This document shows positions 48,187-57,083 of a stretch of DNA of 64,000 nt, one piece after another. The DNA comes from Euzebyales bacterium (GTDB lineage: Bacteria > Actinomycetota > Nitriliruptoria > Euzebyales > JAHELV01). Both the position numbers and the translations under genes were made by a program. The stretch lies in NCBI GenBank assembly GCA_036374135.1, contig DASUUK010000024.1:143305-207304 (forward strand), in the 5' to 3' direction. A model generated the notes under the pieces. It was not told the origin of the DNA and ran no database searches. It was given only the letters and a program-made list of their open reading frames with translations. How positions within the stretch are numbered: the first letter of the stretch is position 1; each line of letters starts with the position of its first letter.

Positions 48187-50130
48187 TCAGCCGCCCTGGA
48201 AGCGGTAGGAGGCGAGGAAGTACGGCCACAGCTGCCGTGCGACCCGATCGAACCTGTCCTGGCGCGCCTGGAGGTTGAGCGCGAAGCCGAAGTCGCCCCG
48301 GTTGACGCCGAGGTTGTACGCGTGCAACTCGGTGCCGCCGTCCCGGTAGCGGTACTCCCACAGCGCCGCGCGGTCTCCCCGGAAGGTCGTCGGCGTGAGC
48401 TGGAGCCGTTGGTAGTCGTCCTGCCGTGACCGCAGGCCGGCTTCCACGGTGCGCCAGGCCCCGACTGGGTCGCGCCGCTCGGAGACCCAGTCGAGCCGGA
48501 GATAGGTCCCGGTGGCAGGGTCGCGCAGATCGGTGATCGTCGCGGAACGCTCGATCACCTGCCAGCCGGGCGGATGGGCGACGCTGTAGGGCTGACGCCC
48601 ACCGTCGAACGTCACCCAGTCGGGGGGTACCTGCACGTCATCGAGCGCGGGGAGGACCCCGTCGGTCTGCGGTTGCGGCGCGGGTGTCGAGGGCGGATCG
48701 GCATCCGGCGGCGGGTCGGGAGCCGCCTGCGAAGGTGTAGGTGTCGGCGAGGGTCCACCGGCTGACTCGTCCGTGGACCCGCCCGTGCCCGTGGAACCGC
48801 GGGTTGGGGCCGCAGCGCTCTCCGACCGTTCGCTCGGTGTGGCGGCTACGCCGGCGGCGGCCGGTGTGTCCCGTCGCTCGTTGCCATCGACGAGCCACCA
48901 GCCCGCGGCGGCGATCACAGCGGCGAGCATCAGCGCGAGTGCCACGGGTAGCAGCCGGCGACCCGAGCGGGACCGGCGGGCAGACCGGCCCGGGCCCCGT
49001 GACCAGTCCGGCGCGCGTGCGACGCCCGCGGCGGCGCGCCGGGCGGCGGGGTCACCGTCGTCAGCCGTGTCACGGGTGGACCCGGGCAGATCCCCATCGA
49101 CCGGCTCGCTGCCACTCACCCTCACCCCCGCCGACGCCGCGCCACGCTGGCCGGCGGCGGTACCCTCCTCGTCCGCCGCGGGGGCGCCGCGGTCAGTGTC
49201 GGCGTCGACCCCGGGTCCCACCGCAGCGCCGGCGGCCCCGGCGGCCACGGCCCGGGCCGACGCGATCTCCTCAGTCGTGCGTTCCGCTGCGTCCTCGTCG
49301 GGAAGGACACCACCCAGCGCCGCCACCCGTTCCAGTCGGCCCCGCAACGCGGCCGCGTCGGGCCGGTCGGTCGGATCCTTGACGAGCAGATCGGTCAGCA
49401 CGTCGGCCAGGGCACCGGCGCGCTCCGGCGCGCGCGGTGCCTCGTTGAGCGCGGCGACGACGGTCGCCATCGATCCGGAGGACCTGAACGGAGGCACGCC
49501 CTCGACCGCGTAGTACAGGGTGGCGCCGAGGCCGTAGAGGTCGGCCGCCGGGCCGACCTCGTCGCCGCGCGCGTGCTCGGGGGCGATGTAGGCCGGCGTG
49601 CCCATCACCACACCCGTCGCGGTCAGCGTCGACTCGTCGCCCAGTCGAGCGATCCCGAAGTCGGCCAGGCGTGGCCGGTCACCGTCGATCAGCACGTTGC
49701 TGGGCTTGATGTCCCGGTGGATGATCCCCTCGCGGTGCGCCGCCTCCAGCGTGTCGAGCACCTGCAGCCCCAGCCGCGCAGCCGTCGGCGGCGTCAGGGG
49801 ACCGGCACGACGGACGAGCGTCGCCAGGTCCGGCGCCTCGACCAGTTCCATGATGAGGTGGACGGTGCCATCGCCCTCGATGATGTCGTAGATGCCAACG
49901 ACACCGGCACCGCCCAGCCGCGCGGCCGCACGCGCCTCGCGCAGTGCGCGCGACCGCCCGACCGCTGCCTCGTCGGCGTCGATGGGGAAGGTGATCTCCT
50001 TGACCGCAACGGCACGGTCGAGACGCTCGTCGTACCCACGCCAGACCGCGCCGGACCCGCCACGGCCGACAAGACGGTCCAGCCGGTAGCGGCCGGCGAC
50101 GCGGCGGACAGATGATGCGTCGGTGGCCAT
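48187..50130 (-). CDS. Membrane Ser/Thr protein kinase (PknB-like)
   Basis: A 647-residue Hanks-type kinase. It has the Gly-rich loop VGRGGSGAVW (21-30), K44, HRD with catalytic D140, DFG at 157-159, and GTPAYIAPE at 177-185. An Ala/Asp-rich linker leads to one membrane helix (393-414). The outside part has a Pro/Thr-rich stretch and then a domain of about 140 residues (from PPDWVTFDGGRQPY) of a kind often found at the C-terminus of actinobacterial kinases; it has no PASTA repeats. The substrate is unknown. The ATG at 50130 starts just before the kinase fold. Confidence 0.9.
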   Translation of the reverse strand: MATDASSVRRVAGRYRLDRLVGRGGSGAVWRGYDERLDRAVAVKEITFPIDADEAAVGRSRALREARAAARLGGAGVVGIYDIIEGDGTVHLIMELVEAPDLATLVRRAGPLTPPTAARLGLQVLDTLEAAHREGIIHRDIKPSNVLIDGDRPRLADFGIARLGDESTLTATGVVMGTPAYIAPEHARGDEVGPAADLYGLGATLYYAVEGVPPFRSSGSMATVVAALNEAPRAPERAGALADVLTDLLVKDPTDRPDAAALRGRLERVAALGGVLPDEDAAERTTEEIASARAVAAGAAGAAVGPGVDADTDRGAPAADEEGTAAGQRGAASAGVRVSGSEPVDGDLPGSTRDTADDGDPAARRAAAGVARAPDWSRGPGRSARRSRSGRRLLPVALALMLAAVIAAAGWWLVDGNERRDTPAAAGVAATPSERSESAAAPTRGSTGTGGSTDESAGGPSPTPTPSQAAPDPPPDADPPSTPAPQPQTDGVLPALDDVQVPPDWVTFDGGRQPYSVAHPPGWQVIERSATITDLRDPATGTYLRLDWVSERRDPVGAWRTVEAGLRSRQDDYQRLQLTPTTFRGDRAALWEYRYRDGGTELHAYNLGVNRGDFGFALNLQARQDRFDRVARQLWPYFLASYRFQGG

Positions 50131-50245
50131 GCAGCCTGTCTGCCCGGTCGGCGACCGCGAGGAACGTCAGATGCGCACTCCGTGCATCGCGCAGCGCCCG
50201 ACGTGGCAGCTCAGCCTCCTGTCGCGGCGACGGACGACGTGCCGC

Positions 50246-50821
50246 TCAGCCGTCCTCGCGGTAGGCGATGCCCATGATCCGCAGGTGGAACGTGTCGCTC
50301 AGCAGTCGGCCCGGACGGCGGATCCCGAAGTCCGAGCAGCGCAGCGACGCGGAACCCGAGAACACGACGGCGTCGCCGTCATCGACGGTCCGCACGACAC
50401 CGACCGCGATGCGGGCCGGCCGTGAGACCCCACCCAGTGTCAGGTCGCCGACGAGCGCCCAGAGGGGACGGTCGCCGTCGTGCGTGACGAACGACTCCAG
50501 GATCGGCTCCATCCGACTGGCCTCGAACGTCGCGACCGGCGCGGTGGAGGGTTCGATCTCGTGTCCGGGCCGCGCGGCGTGGTGGCCGGCGACCTGGGTG
50601 AGATCTCCGACATCGACGCGCACCGAGATGTTGACCGACATCAGGTCGGTCGGGACCTCGATCGTTCCCGCGACCCGCCCGGCGACGCGGGTCAACGGGA
50701 TGCCGGCGTAGCGCAGGCGGACCTCGACGCGCGTCTGGGCGTCGTCGATGCCGTAGCGGCCCACTCCACCACGGGCACGGACTTCGGTGCGGTCCGCATC
50801 GGCGGCGTTCGTCGGCGTCAC
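50246..50821 (-). CDS. YceI-like family protein
   Basis: A 191-residue protein of the YceI lipocalin-like barrel family, which binds polyisoprenoid-type lipids in characterised members. RYGIDDAQTRVEVRLRY opens the barrel and LVGDLTLGGVSRPARIAVGV is the conserved central strand pair. No signal peptide is present, so it is probably cytosolic. The GTG at 50821 has AGGAGG seven bases upstream, making the ATG at 50842 less likely. It lies 115 bases upstream of the kinase gene on the same strand. Confidence 0.8.
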   Translation of the reverse strand: MTPTNAADADRTEVRARGGVGRYGIDDAQTRVEVRLRYAGIPLTRVAGRVAGTIEVPTDLMSVNISVRVDVGDLTQVAGHHAARPGHEIEPSTAPVATFEASRMEPILESFVTHDGDRPLWALVGDLTLGGVSRPARIAVGVVRTVDDGDAVVFSGSASLRCSDFGIRRPGRLLSDTFHLRIMGIAYREDG

Positions 50822-51046
50822 GGGCGTTCCTCCTGCATCCATGTTGCTCTCACACGGCGGACCCTAGGTGCCCGGCTCGGCGGCCGAATCGCCAATTCTT
50901 GGGAAACCCGACTCCTGCCGCAGCTCCGCGCGAGGGAGCCGTCAGGTCCGCATACAGGTTTCCCGTGGGTTCGGCGAGAAACGGGCGGGGCCGACGCCCG
51001 GCACGCCCCACGGTCCGGGCACGCGTCCGACGGACCCGGCAGCGAG

Positions 51047-51052
51047 TACGGT
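51047..51052 (+). promoter_or_regulatory. Candidate -10 element for the epimerase gene
   Basis: TACGGT lies 30 bases before the ATG at 51082, with GGAGGAG between. The surrounding GAGTACGGT resembles the sequence in front of the CBS-citrate synthase. Confidence 0.35.
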
Positions 51053-51081
51053 CTGCGTCGTTCACGACAGGAGGAGTGTGC

Positions 51082-52035
51082 ATGAGGATCCTCGTCACCG
51101 GTGGCGCCGGCTTCATCGGCGCCAACCTCGTCGCCCGCCTCACCCGCACCCCTGGGATCGACCGGATCGTCGTCGTGGACGACCTGTCGACCGGCGACGC
51201 CGCCCGCCTCGAGCGGTTCGCCGACGTGGAGCTTCGCAAGGGGTCCGTGCTGGACACCCGCCTGTTGCGCGACACCGCCGACGGCTGCGACGCCGTCGTG
51301 CACCTCGCTGCGCTCGCGTCGGTCCCCGAGTCACTGGACCGTCCGAGCGACTACCACGACGTCAACGTCACGGGCACGCTCCGGGTGCTGGAGGCCGCGC
51401 GTGGGTCCGGCGCGCACGTGATCGTGGCGTCGTCGGCCGCGGTCTACGGCCAGAACCCGCCGTTGCCGGCGGCCGAGTCGTTGCCACCCGACCTGCACAG
51501 CGTGTACGCATCGAGCAAGCTGGCCGCCGAGGCCCACGCGCTGGCGTACGGCAACGCGTTCGATCTGCCCGTGCTGGTGCTGCGGTTCTTCAACGTGTTC
51601 GGACCGTTGCAGGATGTCGGCCACGCCTACGCCGCCGTCGTCCCGGCGTTCGTGTCGGCCGCGGTCGCGGGGGAGCCGCTGCAGTTCTTCGGTGATGGCG
51701 AGCAGACCCGTGACATGGTCCCGGTCGGGGCCGTGACCGCTGTGGTGACCGACGCGATCGCGCGCCGGGTGACCCACAGCGCACCGGTGAACCTGGCCAT
51801 CGGCACTCGCCACAGCCTGCTGGAGATCGCCGATGCGCTCGAGGAGATCCTCGGCCGGCCACTCGAGCGCCGCCACGGACCTCCTCGCGCCGGGGACGTC
51901 CGCCACTCACAGGCCGACACGACAGCGCTCCGGCGGCTGTTCCCCGATCTGCGGGTTCCCGACTTCTCGGACGAGCTGCGGGCCACCGTCGAGTGGTTCG
52001 AGCGCGGCCGATCGGCGGATGGCCGCCTGAGCTGA
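51082..52035 (+). CDS. NAD-dependent epimerase/dehydratase (UDP-glucose 4-epimerase-like)
   Basis: A 317-residue extended SDR. GGAGFIG is at 7-13, HLAALASVPESL at 74-85 has the typical hexose-epimerase form, and the catalytic pair is Y142/K146 in VYASSK. LRFFNVFGP and FGDGEQTRDMVPV support a nucleotide-sugar substrate. The last residues resemble the helical end of GalE-type enzymes. The ATG at 51082 has GGAGGAG at good spacing. Probably makes a sugar precursor for the cell surface; the precise sugar is not determinable. Confidence 0.87.
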   Translation: MRILVTGGAGFIGANLVARLTRTPGIDRIVVVDDLSTGDAARLERFADVELRKGSVLDTRLLRDTADGCDAVVHLAALASVPESLDRPSDYHDVNVTGTLRVLEAARGSGAHVIVASSAAVYGQNPPLPAAESLPPDLHSVYASSKLAAEAHALAYGNAFDLPVLVLRFFNVFGPLQDVGHAYAAVVPAFVSAAVAGEPLQFFGDGEQTRDMVPVGAVTAVVTDAIARRVTHSAPVNLAIGTRHSLLEIADALEEILGRPLERRHGPPRAGDVRHSQADTTALRRLFPDLRVPDFSDELRATVEWFERGRSADGRLS

Positions 52036-52120
52036 CGCAGACGGGTTCGCACGCGGAACCTTCCCGCCCCTCGCAACGTCCTACAGCTGTCGTAGCACAC
52101 CGGACGGAAGGAGCGTGGTG

Positions 52121-53053
52121 ATGAAGCGGACAGGCGTGATGGTCCTGCTGGCGATGATGGTCGTGGTCGCCGGCTGCGCCGGTGGCGGCGCCGAGGAGGC
52201 TGCAGGCGGTGGGGGGCAACGCGCGCAGACGGACGAGTCCGGTCCCCAGCGGGCGGCGGCGGACGGGGAGGCCGACATGGCGGCACCCGAGGAGGGCGAC
52301 GGTGCCGACGACGTCGCCGCGGCCGGCGAGGGCGGGGCCGTGACCGCGGCAACGCTGGCGGCCGTCGGGGAGCGGGTCGTGCGCGACGGCACGCTGCGGA
52401 TGCGTGTCGGAGCCGGCGCGTTCGACGGCGCCTTCGACGAACTCGTGGGACTGGCCGGGCGGTTCGGTGGCACGGTGCTGGCCAGCGACGCCACGACCGC
52501 GGACGACGGCTCGACATCCGGAACCGTGACGATCAAGGTGCCGACCGAAGACTTCGACGCGCTGCTCGTCGCGGTCGGACAGGTGGGCGAGATCGAGCAG
52601 CGATCGATCACGTCGGAGGACGTGTCCGGCGAGTTCATCGACCTCGAGGCGCGACTGCGGCACAACCGGGCACAGGAACGCTTCTACCTGTCACTGCTCG
52701 ACCGCGCCGACGACGTCGAGGACGCCATCGCCGTGCAGCAGCGCGTCGAGGGCATCCAGCAGACGATTGAGCGGATCGAGGGCCGGCTGCGGTTCCTGGA
52801 GGACCGGACGAGCTTCTCCCGTCTGACCGTCGAGGTGTTCGAGGCCGGCGGCGCGTACCAGCCGGGCGGCTCCCCTGCGCCGAGCTTCGCTCGGTACTGG
52901 GCGACCGCACGCGCAGCGCTGGTGACGGTGCTGGGTGGCGCACTGGTCGTGGCGACCGTGGCGCTGCCGTTCCTGCTGACCGGTGCGATCATCCTTGTCG
53001 TCGTGCGCCGACACGGCACGGCGCGCCGTCGGACCGCCACGCCCGAGGCGTGA
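52121..53053 (+). CDS. DUF4349 domain lipoprotein
   Basis: A 310-residue protein with a lipoprotein signal (VVVAGC, lipidated C19), an acidic low-complexity linker, and a DUF4349 domain from about residue 85. The domain includes VVRDGTLRMRV, VTIKVPTEDFDALL, SGEFIDLEARLRHNRAQ and a coiled-coil VEGIQQTIERIEGRLRFLE. A C-terminal membrane helix (about 270-295) is followed by a basic tail. It is thus anchored to the membrane at both ends. The ATG at 52121 has AAGGAG seven bases upstream. Function is unknown. Confidence 0.82.
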   Translation: MKRTGVMVLLAMMVVVAGCAGGGAEEAAGGGGQRAQTDESGPQRAAADGEADMAAPEEGDGADDVAAAGEGGAVTAATLAAVGERVVRDGTLRMRVGAGAFDGAFDELVGLAGRFGGTVLASDATTADDGSTSGTVTIKVPTEDFDALLVAVGQVGEIEQRSITSEDVSGEFIDLEARLRHNRAQERFYLSLLDRADDVEDAIAVQQRVEGIQQTIERIEGRLRFLEDRTSFSRLTVEVFEAGGAYQPGGSPAPSFARYWATARAALVTVLGGALVVATVALPFLLTGAIILVVVRRHGTARRRTATPEA

Positions 53054-53058
53054 CGCGG

Positions 53059-53985
53059 TCACGGCGACCAGCCGATCAGCCGCGCCGGGTTGTGCCAGCA
53101 CACCGCACGCAGCCAGTCCGCGCCGAGTCCGAGCCGTGCGAGGGCGTCGACCTGGTGGGCATAGCTGTACGGGATGTTCGGGAAGTCGCTGCCGAGCACG
53201 ATGCGGTCGGCGTGCTCGGCCAACCGTGGCACCAGCCGCGGGGGGAACGGCGCCACGCGCTCGATGAACCTGGTGAACACCATCGTCGTGTCGAGGTGGA
53301 CCCCGCCGAACCGGTCTGCCAGGTCCAGGAACGCGTCGTACTCGGGCAGACCCATGTGCGCCACGATGACGGTCAGGTCCGGATGCGCCTCGAGCACCTC
53401 GATGAACACGGACGGGCCGGTGTGGGCACCCGGCTGAGGACCGGATCCGGCGTGGACGACAACGGGTGCGCCCGCGTCGGACAGTCGGCGCCACACGGGT
53501 CGCAGCACCTTCGCGCGCGGGTCGAAGCCGCCGACCTGCAGGTGCACCTTCCACAGCCGGGCACCGGCCTCGAGCGCGTCAGCGACGTACGCGTCGACGT
53601 CCGGCTCGGCGTGGAACGTCGCGCAGTGCACCGCGTCGGGCACCTTCGCGGCGAAATCGGCGAGCCACCCGTTGAGCCACGCGGCCATGCCCGGTCGGTG
53701 CGCGTAGGCCAGCGCCCCGAAGCGGCGGACGCCGAGCGCGCGCAACCTGGCGACGCGCGCGGACTCGTCTCCCCGGTAGCGGATCGCCCACGGCGCGCCA
53801 TGGACGTCGACGCCGTCGAAGAACGCCCAGACCTTGCGCAGCACCCGCTCCGGCATGAAGTGGACGTGCAGGTCGATCGCGCCCGGCAGGCCCAGCGCAC
53901 GCCAGAATGCGGGCACGCCCGCATCATCATGCGGCCCGGTGGCCGGTGCACCGCTGACAGCGGCGGACGGGCCGCCGCCGCTCAC
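53059..53985 (-). CDS. Amidohydrolase_2 family metal-dependent hydrolase
   Basis: A 308-residue TIM-barrel protein of the ACMSD/amidohydrolase_2 type. The metal-binding DLHVHF is near residue 33, followed by WKVHLQVGG, VVVHAGSGP, VIVAHMGLPEY and VLGSDFPNIPY, which give the later His and Asp ligands. Such enzymes hydrolyse C-N or C-C bonds or decarboxylate. The GTG at 53985 overlaps the stop of the HMG-CoA-lyase-like gene (GTGA), so the two probably act in one pathway. The stop is five bases from the convergent DUF4349 gene. Confidence 0.82.
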   Translation of the reverse strand: MSGGGPSAAVSGAPATGPHDDAGVPAFWRALGLPGAIDLHVHFMPERVLRKVWAFFDGVDVHGAPWAIRYRGDESARVARLRALGVRRFGALAYAHRPGMAAWLNGWLADFAAKVPDAVHCATFHAEPDVDAYVADALEAGARLWKVHLQVGGFDPRAKVLRPVWRRLSDAGAPVVVHAGSGPQPGAHTGPSVFIEVLEAHPDLTVIVAHMGLPEYDAFLDLADRFGGVHLDTTMVFTRFIERVAPFPPRLVPRLAEHADRIVLGSDFPNIPYSYAHQVDALARLGLGADWLRAVCWHNPARLIGWSP

Positions 53986-54881
53986 GCCGCGTCGGGGAAC
54001 GGACCCGCGCGGGACAGCAGGCCGGGCACCGTGGTTCCAAGCTGTTCGCCGACCCACTCGGCGACGGCGCTGACGTCGGTCAGGTGCAGACCGTGGACCA
54101 CGCCCATGCGGTCGAGCAGGTAGATCAGATCCTCCGTGGCGATGTTGCCGGTGGCCGCGGGCGCGAACGGGCACCCGCCGATGCCCCCGACGCTCGCGTC
54201 GAGCGCCCCGACGCCCGCGTCCAGCGCCGCCACGACGTTGGCGAACCCCGTGTTGCGCGTGTTGTGGAAGTGGCAGCGCAGATCGGTCCCGCCCACCCGC
54301 TCGGTGACCCGTCCGATCAGGTCGGTGACCTGCGGCGGCACGGCCACCCCGATGGTGTCGGCCAGTGCGATCTCGTCGGGACCGCTGTCGGCGACACGGG
54401 CCGCGATGGCAGCAACGCGACCGGGATCGACCTCGCCCTCGAACGGGCACCCGAACGAGGCGGACAGCGTGACGCTGGTCCGGACCCCCGCCGTGATGGC
54501 GCGCGCGGCGATGCGTTCCCACGACGCCAGCATGTCGTCGACGCCGACACCCTGGTTGCGGCGGCTGAACGTCTCGGTCGCCACGACGACCACGTTGACC
54601 TCGTCGACCTGCGCCTGCAGGGCGCGGTCGAGGCCGCGGTCGTTCAGCACGAGTCCGATGTAGGAGGCTCCGCGGTCACGGGGCACGGCCGCCATCACGT
54701 CCTCGGCGTCGGCCATCTGGGGGACGTGCTTCGGGTGAACGAAGCTCGTCGCCTCGATGCGATGAGCACCCGCGTCGAGCATCCGTTCGATCAGTGACAC
54801 CTTGGTCGCCGTGTCGAGCATGGTGTCGGTGTTCTGCAGGCCGTCCCGCGGACCGACCTCGACGATCTCGATCTGCCTCAT
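53982..54881 (-). CDS. Hydroxymethylglutaryl-CoA lyase-like enzyme
   Basis: A 299-residue DRE-TIM metallolyase. GPRDGLQNTDTML gives the DRE-type metal site, and EATSFVHPKHVPQMADAEDV, RCHFHNTRNTGFAN with the metal His residues, and GGIGGCPFAPAATGN with the catalytic Cys loop of HMG-CoA lyases all follow. It should cleave a 3-hydroxy-3-methylacyl-CoA such as HMG-CoA to acetyl-CoA and acetoacetate, the end of leucine breakdown. The ATG at 54881 (MRQIEIVEVG) starts the conserved region. It precedes and overlaps an amidohydrolase, not the usual leucine-degradation genes. Confidence 0.9.
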   Translation of the reverse strand: MRQIEIVEVGPRDGLQNTDTMLDTATKVSLIERMLDAGAHRIEATSFVHPKHVPQMADAEDVMAAVPRDRGASYIGLVLNDRGLDRALQAQVDEVNVVVVATETFSRRNQGVGVDDMLASWERIAARAITAGVRTSVTLSASFGCPFEGEVDPGRVAAIAARVADSGPDEIALADTIGVAVPPQVTDLIGRVTERVGGTDLRCHFHNTRNTGFANVVAALDAGVGALDASVGGIGGCPFAPAATGNIATEDLIYLLDRMGVVHGLHLTDVSAVAEWVGEQLGTTVPGLLSRAGPFPDAA

Positions 54882-55028
54882 TGCCGCCACTCTCCAGCCG
54901 CGCTGGTCGTCCACCATACGCATGTGCGTCCCGGGAGTACGCCGAGTCGCGCACCACGCCGACGACGGCGACGCCGGTCGCCCATCCGGGTGTGGGCGGC
55001 CGGCGTCGCTGGGTGGTGCGCACCGTGC

Positions 55029-55193
55029 TCACAGCGCGGCAGCGCGGCGACGAGGGGCACGCATGCGGGAGCGCATGTTCGGGCGCCATCGTCGAGGTCC
55101 AGGCTCCCGGCGCCGTTCAGGACGCCGGTCTCGTGCACGGGCACGCGCCGCGTGCTCCATGCGGTACAGGGTCAGGTGCGTGTCGGGATGCAT
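55029..55193 (-). CDS. Small Arg-rich protein, 54 residues
   Basis: Begins MHPDTHLTLYRMEHAARARA and continues almost entirely as Arg, Ala, Pro and Glu. The ATG at 55193 follows GGAGGGGAGACGCAGC, a strong ribosome site. Short proteins with a similar helical, basic start are common and uncharacterised in Actinobacteria. High Arg content is also expected by chance in GC-rich sequence, so the ribosome site is the main support. Confidence 0.4.
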   Translation of the reverse strand: MHPDTHLTLYRMEHAARARARDRRPERRREPGPRRWRPNMRSRMRAPRRRAAAL

Positions 55194-55347
55194 GCTGCGT
55201 CTCCCCTCCGCCGCCTCGTTGCGGCGGATCGTGTCGGTGGTGCCCGCAGGGGCCGATGACGGCCGTCGCACACACGCAGCTCCACGTACCGAGGGATCTC
55301 GGTGGAGACGAAGTAGGCGGCGGCCGCAGCCACCGCCTGTCAGGTAT

Positions 55348-55370
55348 CGACTGATCGAAGGGATCAGTCG
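55348..55370 (-). terminator. 9-bp hairpin at the end of the 28-codon ORF
   Basis: CGACTGATC and GATCAGTCG are perfect inverted repeats around GAAGG. The hairpin overlaps the stop of the small minus-strand ORF. There is no T-run, so it may be a terminator of the kind tolerated in high-GC bacteria, or an RNA 3' stem. Confidence 0.4.
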
Positions 55371-55450
55371 GGACGGGCCGATGGCTCAGGGGCGGAACGC
55401 GGGCGCACTCCAGCCACCTGCACGGCAAAGAGGTCAGCGATTGCTGCCAT
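55364..55450 (-). CDS. Possible 28-residue small protein or leader peptide
   Basis: MAAIADLFAVQVAGVRPRSA, then eight more residues and a stop. The ATG at 55450 follows GGGAGGAGGAACGTC, the strongest ribosome site in this region. An operator-like dyad lies about 55 bases upstream and a 9-bp hairpin covers the stop. It could be a true small protein, a leader peptide or part of a small RNA. No homologue is recognised. Confidence 0.4.
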   Translation of the reverse strand: MAAIADLFAVQVAGVRPRSAPEPSARPD

Positions 55451-55503
55451 GACGTTCCTCCTCCCGGTCACATCGACTCGCCGGTGCCGCCTGGTTGGCG
55501 GTC

Positions 55504-55528
55504 GCGCAACCCTACCGTGTGGTTGCGC
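55504..55528 (-). promoter_or_regulatory. Operator-like dyad with embedded -10
   Basis: GCGCAACC and GGTTGCGC are perfect 8-bp inverted repeats with nine bases between. On the minus strand the centre reads ACACGGTAGGG, containing a TAGGGT -10-like element. A repressor bound here would block transcription towards the 28-codon ORF. Confidence 0.45.
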
Positions 55529-55627
55529 TGATCGAAAGAGCTGCCAGGAACTTCGTTGATACATCGACGGGCCGGTGCGTCGGGCTCCGACTGCTGCCCA
55601 CCCCGCTGAGTCTCGCCTTCGGTGGCT

Positions 55628-56124
55628 CTAGACGATCAACGCAACGATCAGCAGCACAGCGAGGCCGAGCACGAACGTGAACGTCAAGGACCCCTTTCGC
55701 GCTCCACCCGGATGCTTGGTCAGCTCAGGGATCAGATCCGCCGCGCTGATGTACAGGAAGTTGCCTGCAGCGAAGGGCAGCAGCCAGACGACCTGGACCC
55801 TGCCCGCCAGCGCATAGGCGAGGAGACCGCCGACGAGGAACGTCAGCGCCGAGGCGAAGTTGAACAGCAACGCCCGCGACCTGCTCCATCCGGCATGGAC
55901 CAGGATCCCGAAGTCGCCCAGCTCCTGTGGCACTTCGTGGGCCGCCGCAGCTGCCACGTGACGAGCCCGACCTGGGTGTCGACCAGGAAGGCGGCCCCTA
56001 CGGCCAGGCCGCCGAGGTTGTGGATCCCGTCCGCCACGAGGACCAGGTACCCGAGCGGTCCATGTCGAACAAGCGGCCTGTGACAGTGGTGCCAGTGCAG
56101 GTACTGCTCGCGGACGAAGAAGCC
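55628..56124 (-). pseudogene. ZIP-family metal transporter, 5'-truncated and frameshifted
   Basis: The first fragment reads [28 protein letters not shown] and [17 protein letters not shown]. Near 55950 the frame changes, and the match goes on as [20 protein letters not shown] and LPFAAGNFLYISAADLIPEL to a normal C-terminus. These are helices 3-8 of a ZIP zinc/iron transporter, including the metal-binding HNxxG and HExPQE segments. The first helices are missing: homology stops at about 56124, beside the start of another relic on the opposite strand. The gene is almost certainly dead. Confidence 0.8.
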
Positions 56125-56126
56125 AG

Positions 56127-56565
56127 GCTGCCGTCGACGACCTACGACAGCTCGGCCTGGGCAGCGACCGACTGGGGCTGGCCATCCGAGCCGGAGCCGA
56201 CCGCGCATTCGAGCGTGACGCCGAGACCGATGTCATCCGCGACACAGAGATCGGCGTGGCGGCAGGCGCCGTGATTGGTCTTCTCGCCGGACTGTCCATC
56301 GCCGCGGTCGCACTGGTCCAGGCGGCGTGGTCGGGCTGGGCGGCATCCTCGCACTCGGCATGCCCACTGGTCTGGGAGGGCGGTGCTCGGTGGCTTCCTG
56401 GGCGACGCCGTCGCGGAACGGTCGTTCACTGAACGTGAGGAACTCGACGACATCCCACTCGAACCCGGCCAAGTCCTCGTGGCGGCGTGCAGCCACGGCC
56501 ACGCCGAGTCCGTCAAGCAGGTGATGGAACGCCACGGCGGCCAGCTTCTGCTGCGGGCCCAGTGA
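56127..56565 (+). pseudogene. YflT/DUF1269-like general stress protein relic
   Basis: Three frames in series resemble the glycine-zipper stress proteins. The first frame has [20 protein letters not shown] and GVAAGAVIGLLAGLSIAAVA (to about 56324). The second has VVGLGGILALGMPTGL. The third has GFLGDAVAERSFTEREELDD and VLVAACSHGHAESVKQVMER to a stop at 56565. The N-terminal strand is missing. At least two frameshifts exclude a functional product. Its 5' end abuts the truncated ZIP gene, suggesting one deletion removed both gene starts. Confidence 0.65.
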
Positions 56566-56779
56566 CATCGAGCACTGAGAGAGCACGACCGCCTGGTCGA
56601 GCAACGTGCGAGTGCCCCGGCTGCCCCACGGTCGGGCCGCCGCAGGAGACGGCGCGGAACCTGCGCGTCGGGTGGCGCTCGTATGCGTGTGCCATGACCG
56701 GTGAGAGCGGGCGGACCGAGACTGCGAGGTCGCGGCCATGGCGAGTTCAGCGGCAGGACGATCAACGTGACGGCGCGCC
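56566..56779. other. Gap between relics, no gene seen
   Basis: Between the stress-protein relic and the SDR relic. Only short frames without ribosome sites or recognisable homology are present. Confidence 0.4.
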
Positions 56780-56925
56780 GCCAACGGCGTCGACGGGCTC
56801 GCGAACTGCGCCGGCATCCGCGGCGTCGGGACGGTGGTGAACGTCGATCGGCAGGTGGGACGCAGTCTGGACGTCAACCTCACCGGGCTGTTCACCACGA
56901 CACGCGCCGTCGCCGCACCGGCGGC
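56780..56925 (+). pseudogene. Short-chain dehydrogenase fragment
   Basis: The frame reads ANGVDGLANCAGIRGVGTVV and then RSLDVNLTGLFTTTRAVAA. This is the NAG motif and the helix-4/5 segment of a classical SDR. The cofactor motif before it and the catalytic YxxxK after it are absent, so this is a relic of about 45 residues. It closes a run of three decayed genes before the CoA-transferase. Confidence 0.7.
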
Positions 56926-57083
56926 CACGAGGCGCTCGCCACCCGGCTGCCATCGGCCATCGGCTTGGCCGCTCCGGCCATCATCGGCGTGGGGTTGGGG
57001 GTTGTCCGGCATCGCGATGGCCCGTAGCGTGCGGTCCACGTGCCGTGCGGCGCCGCGCCGCTGACGGGAGGTCCTGCCCACCG

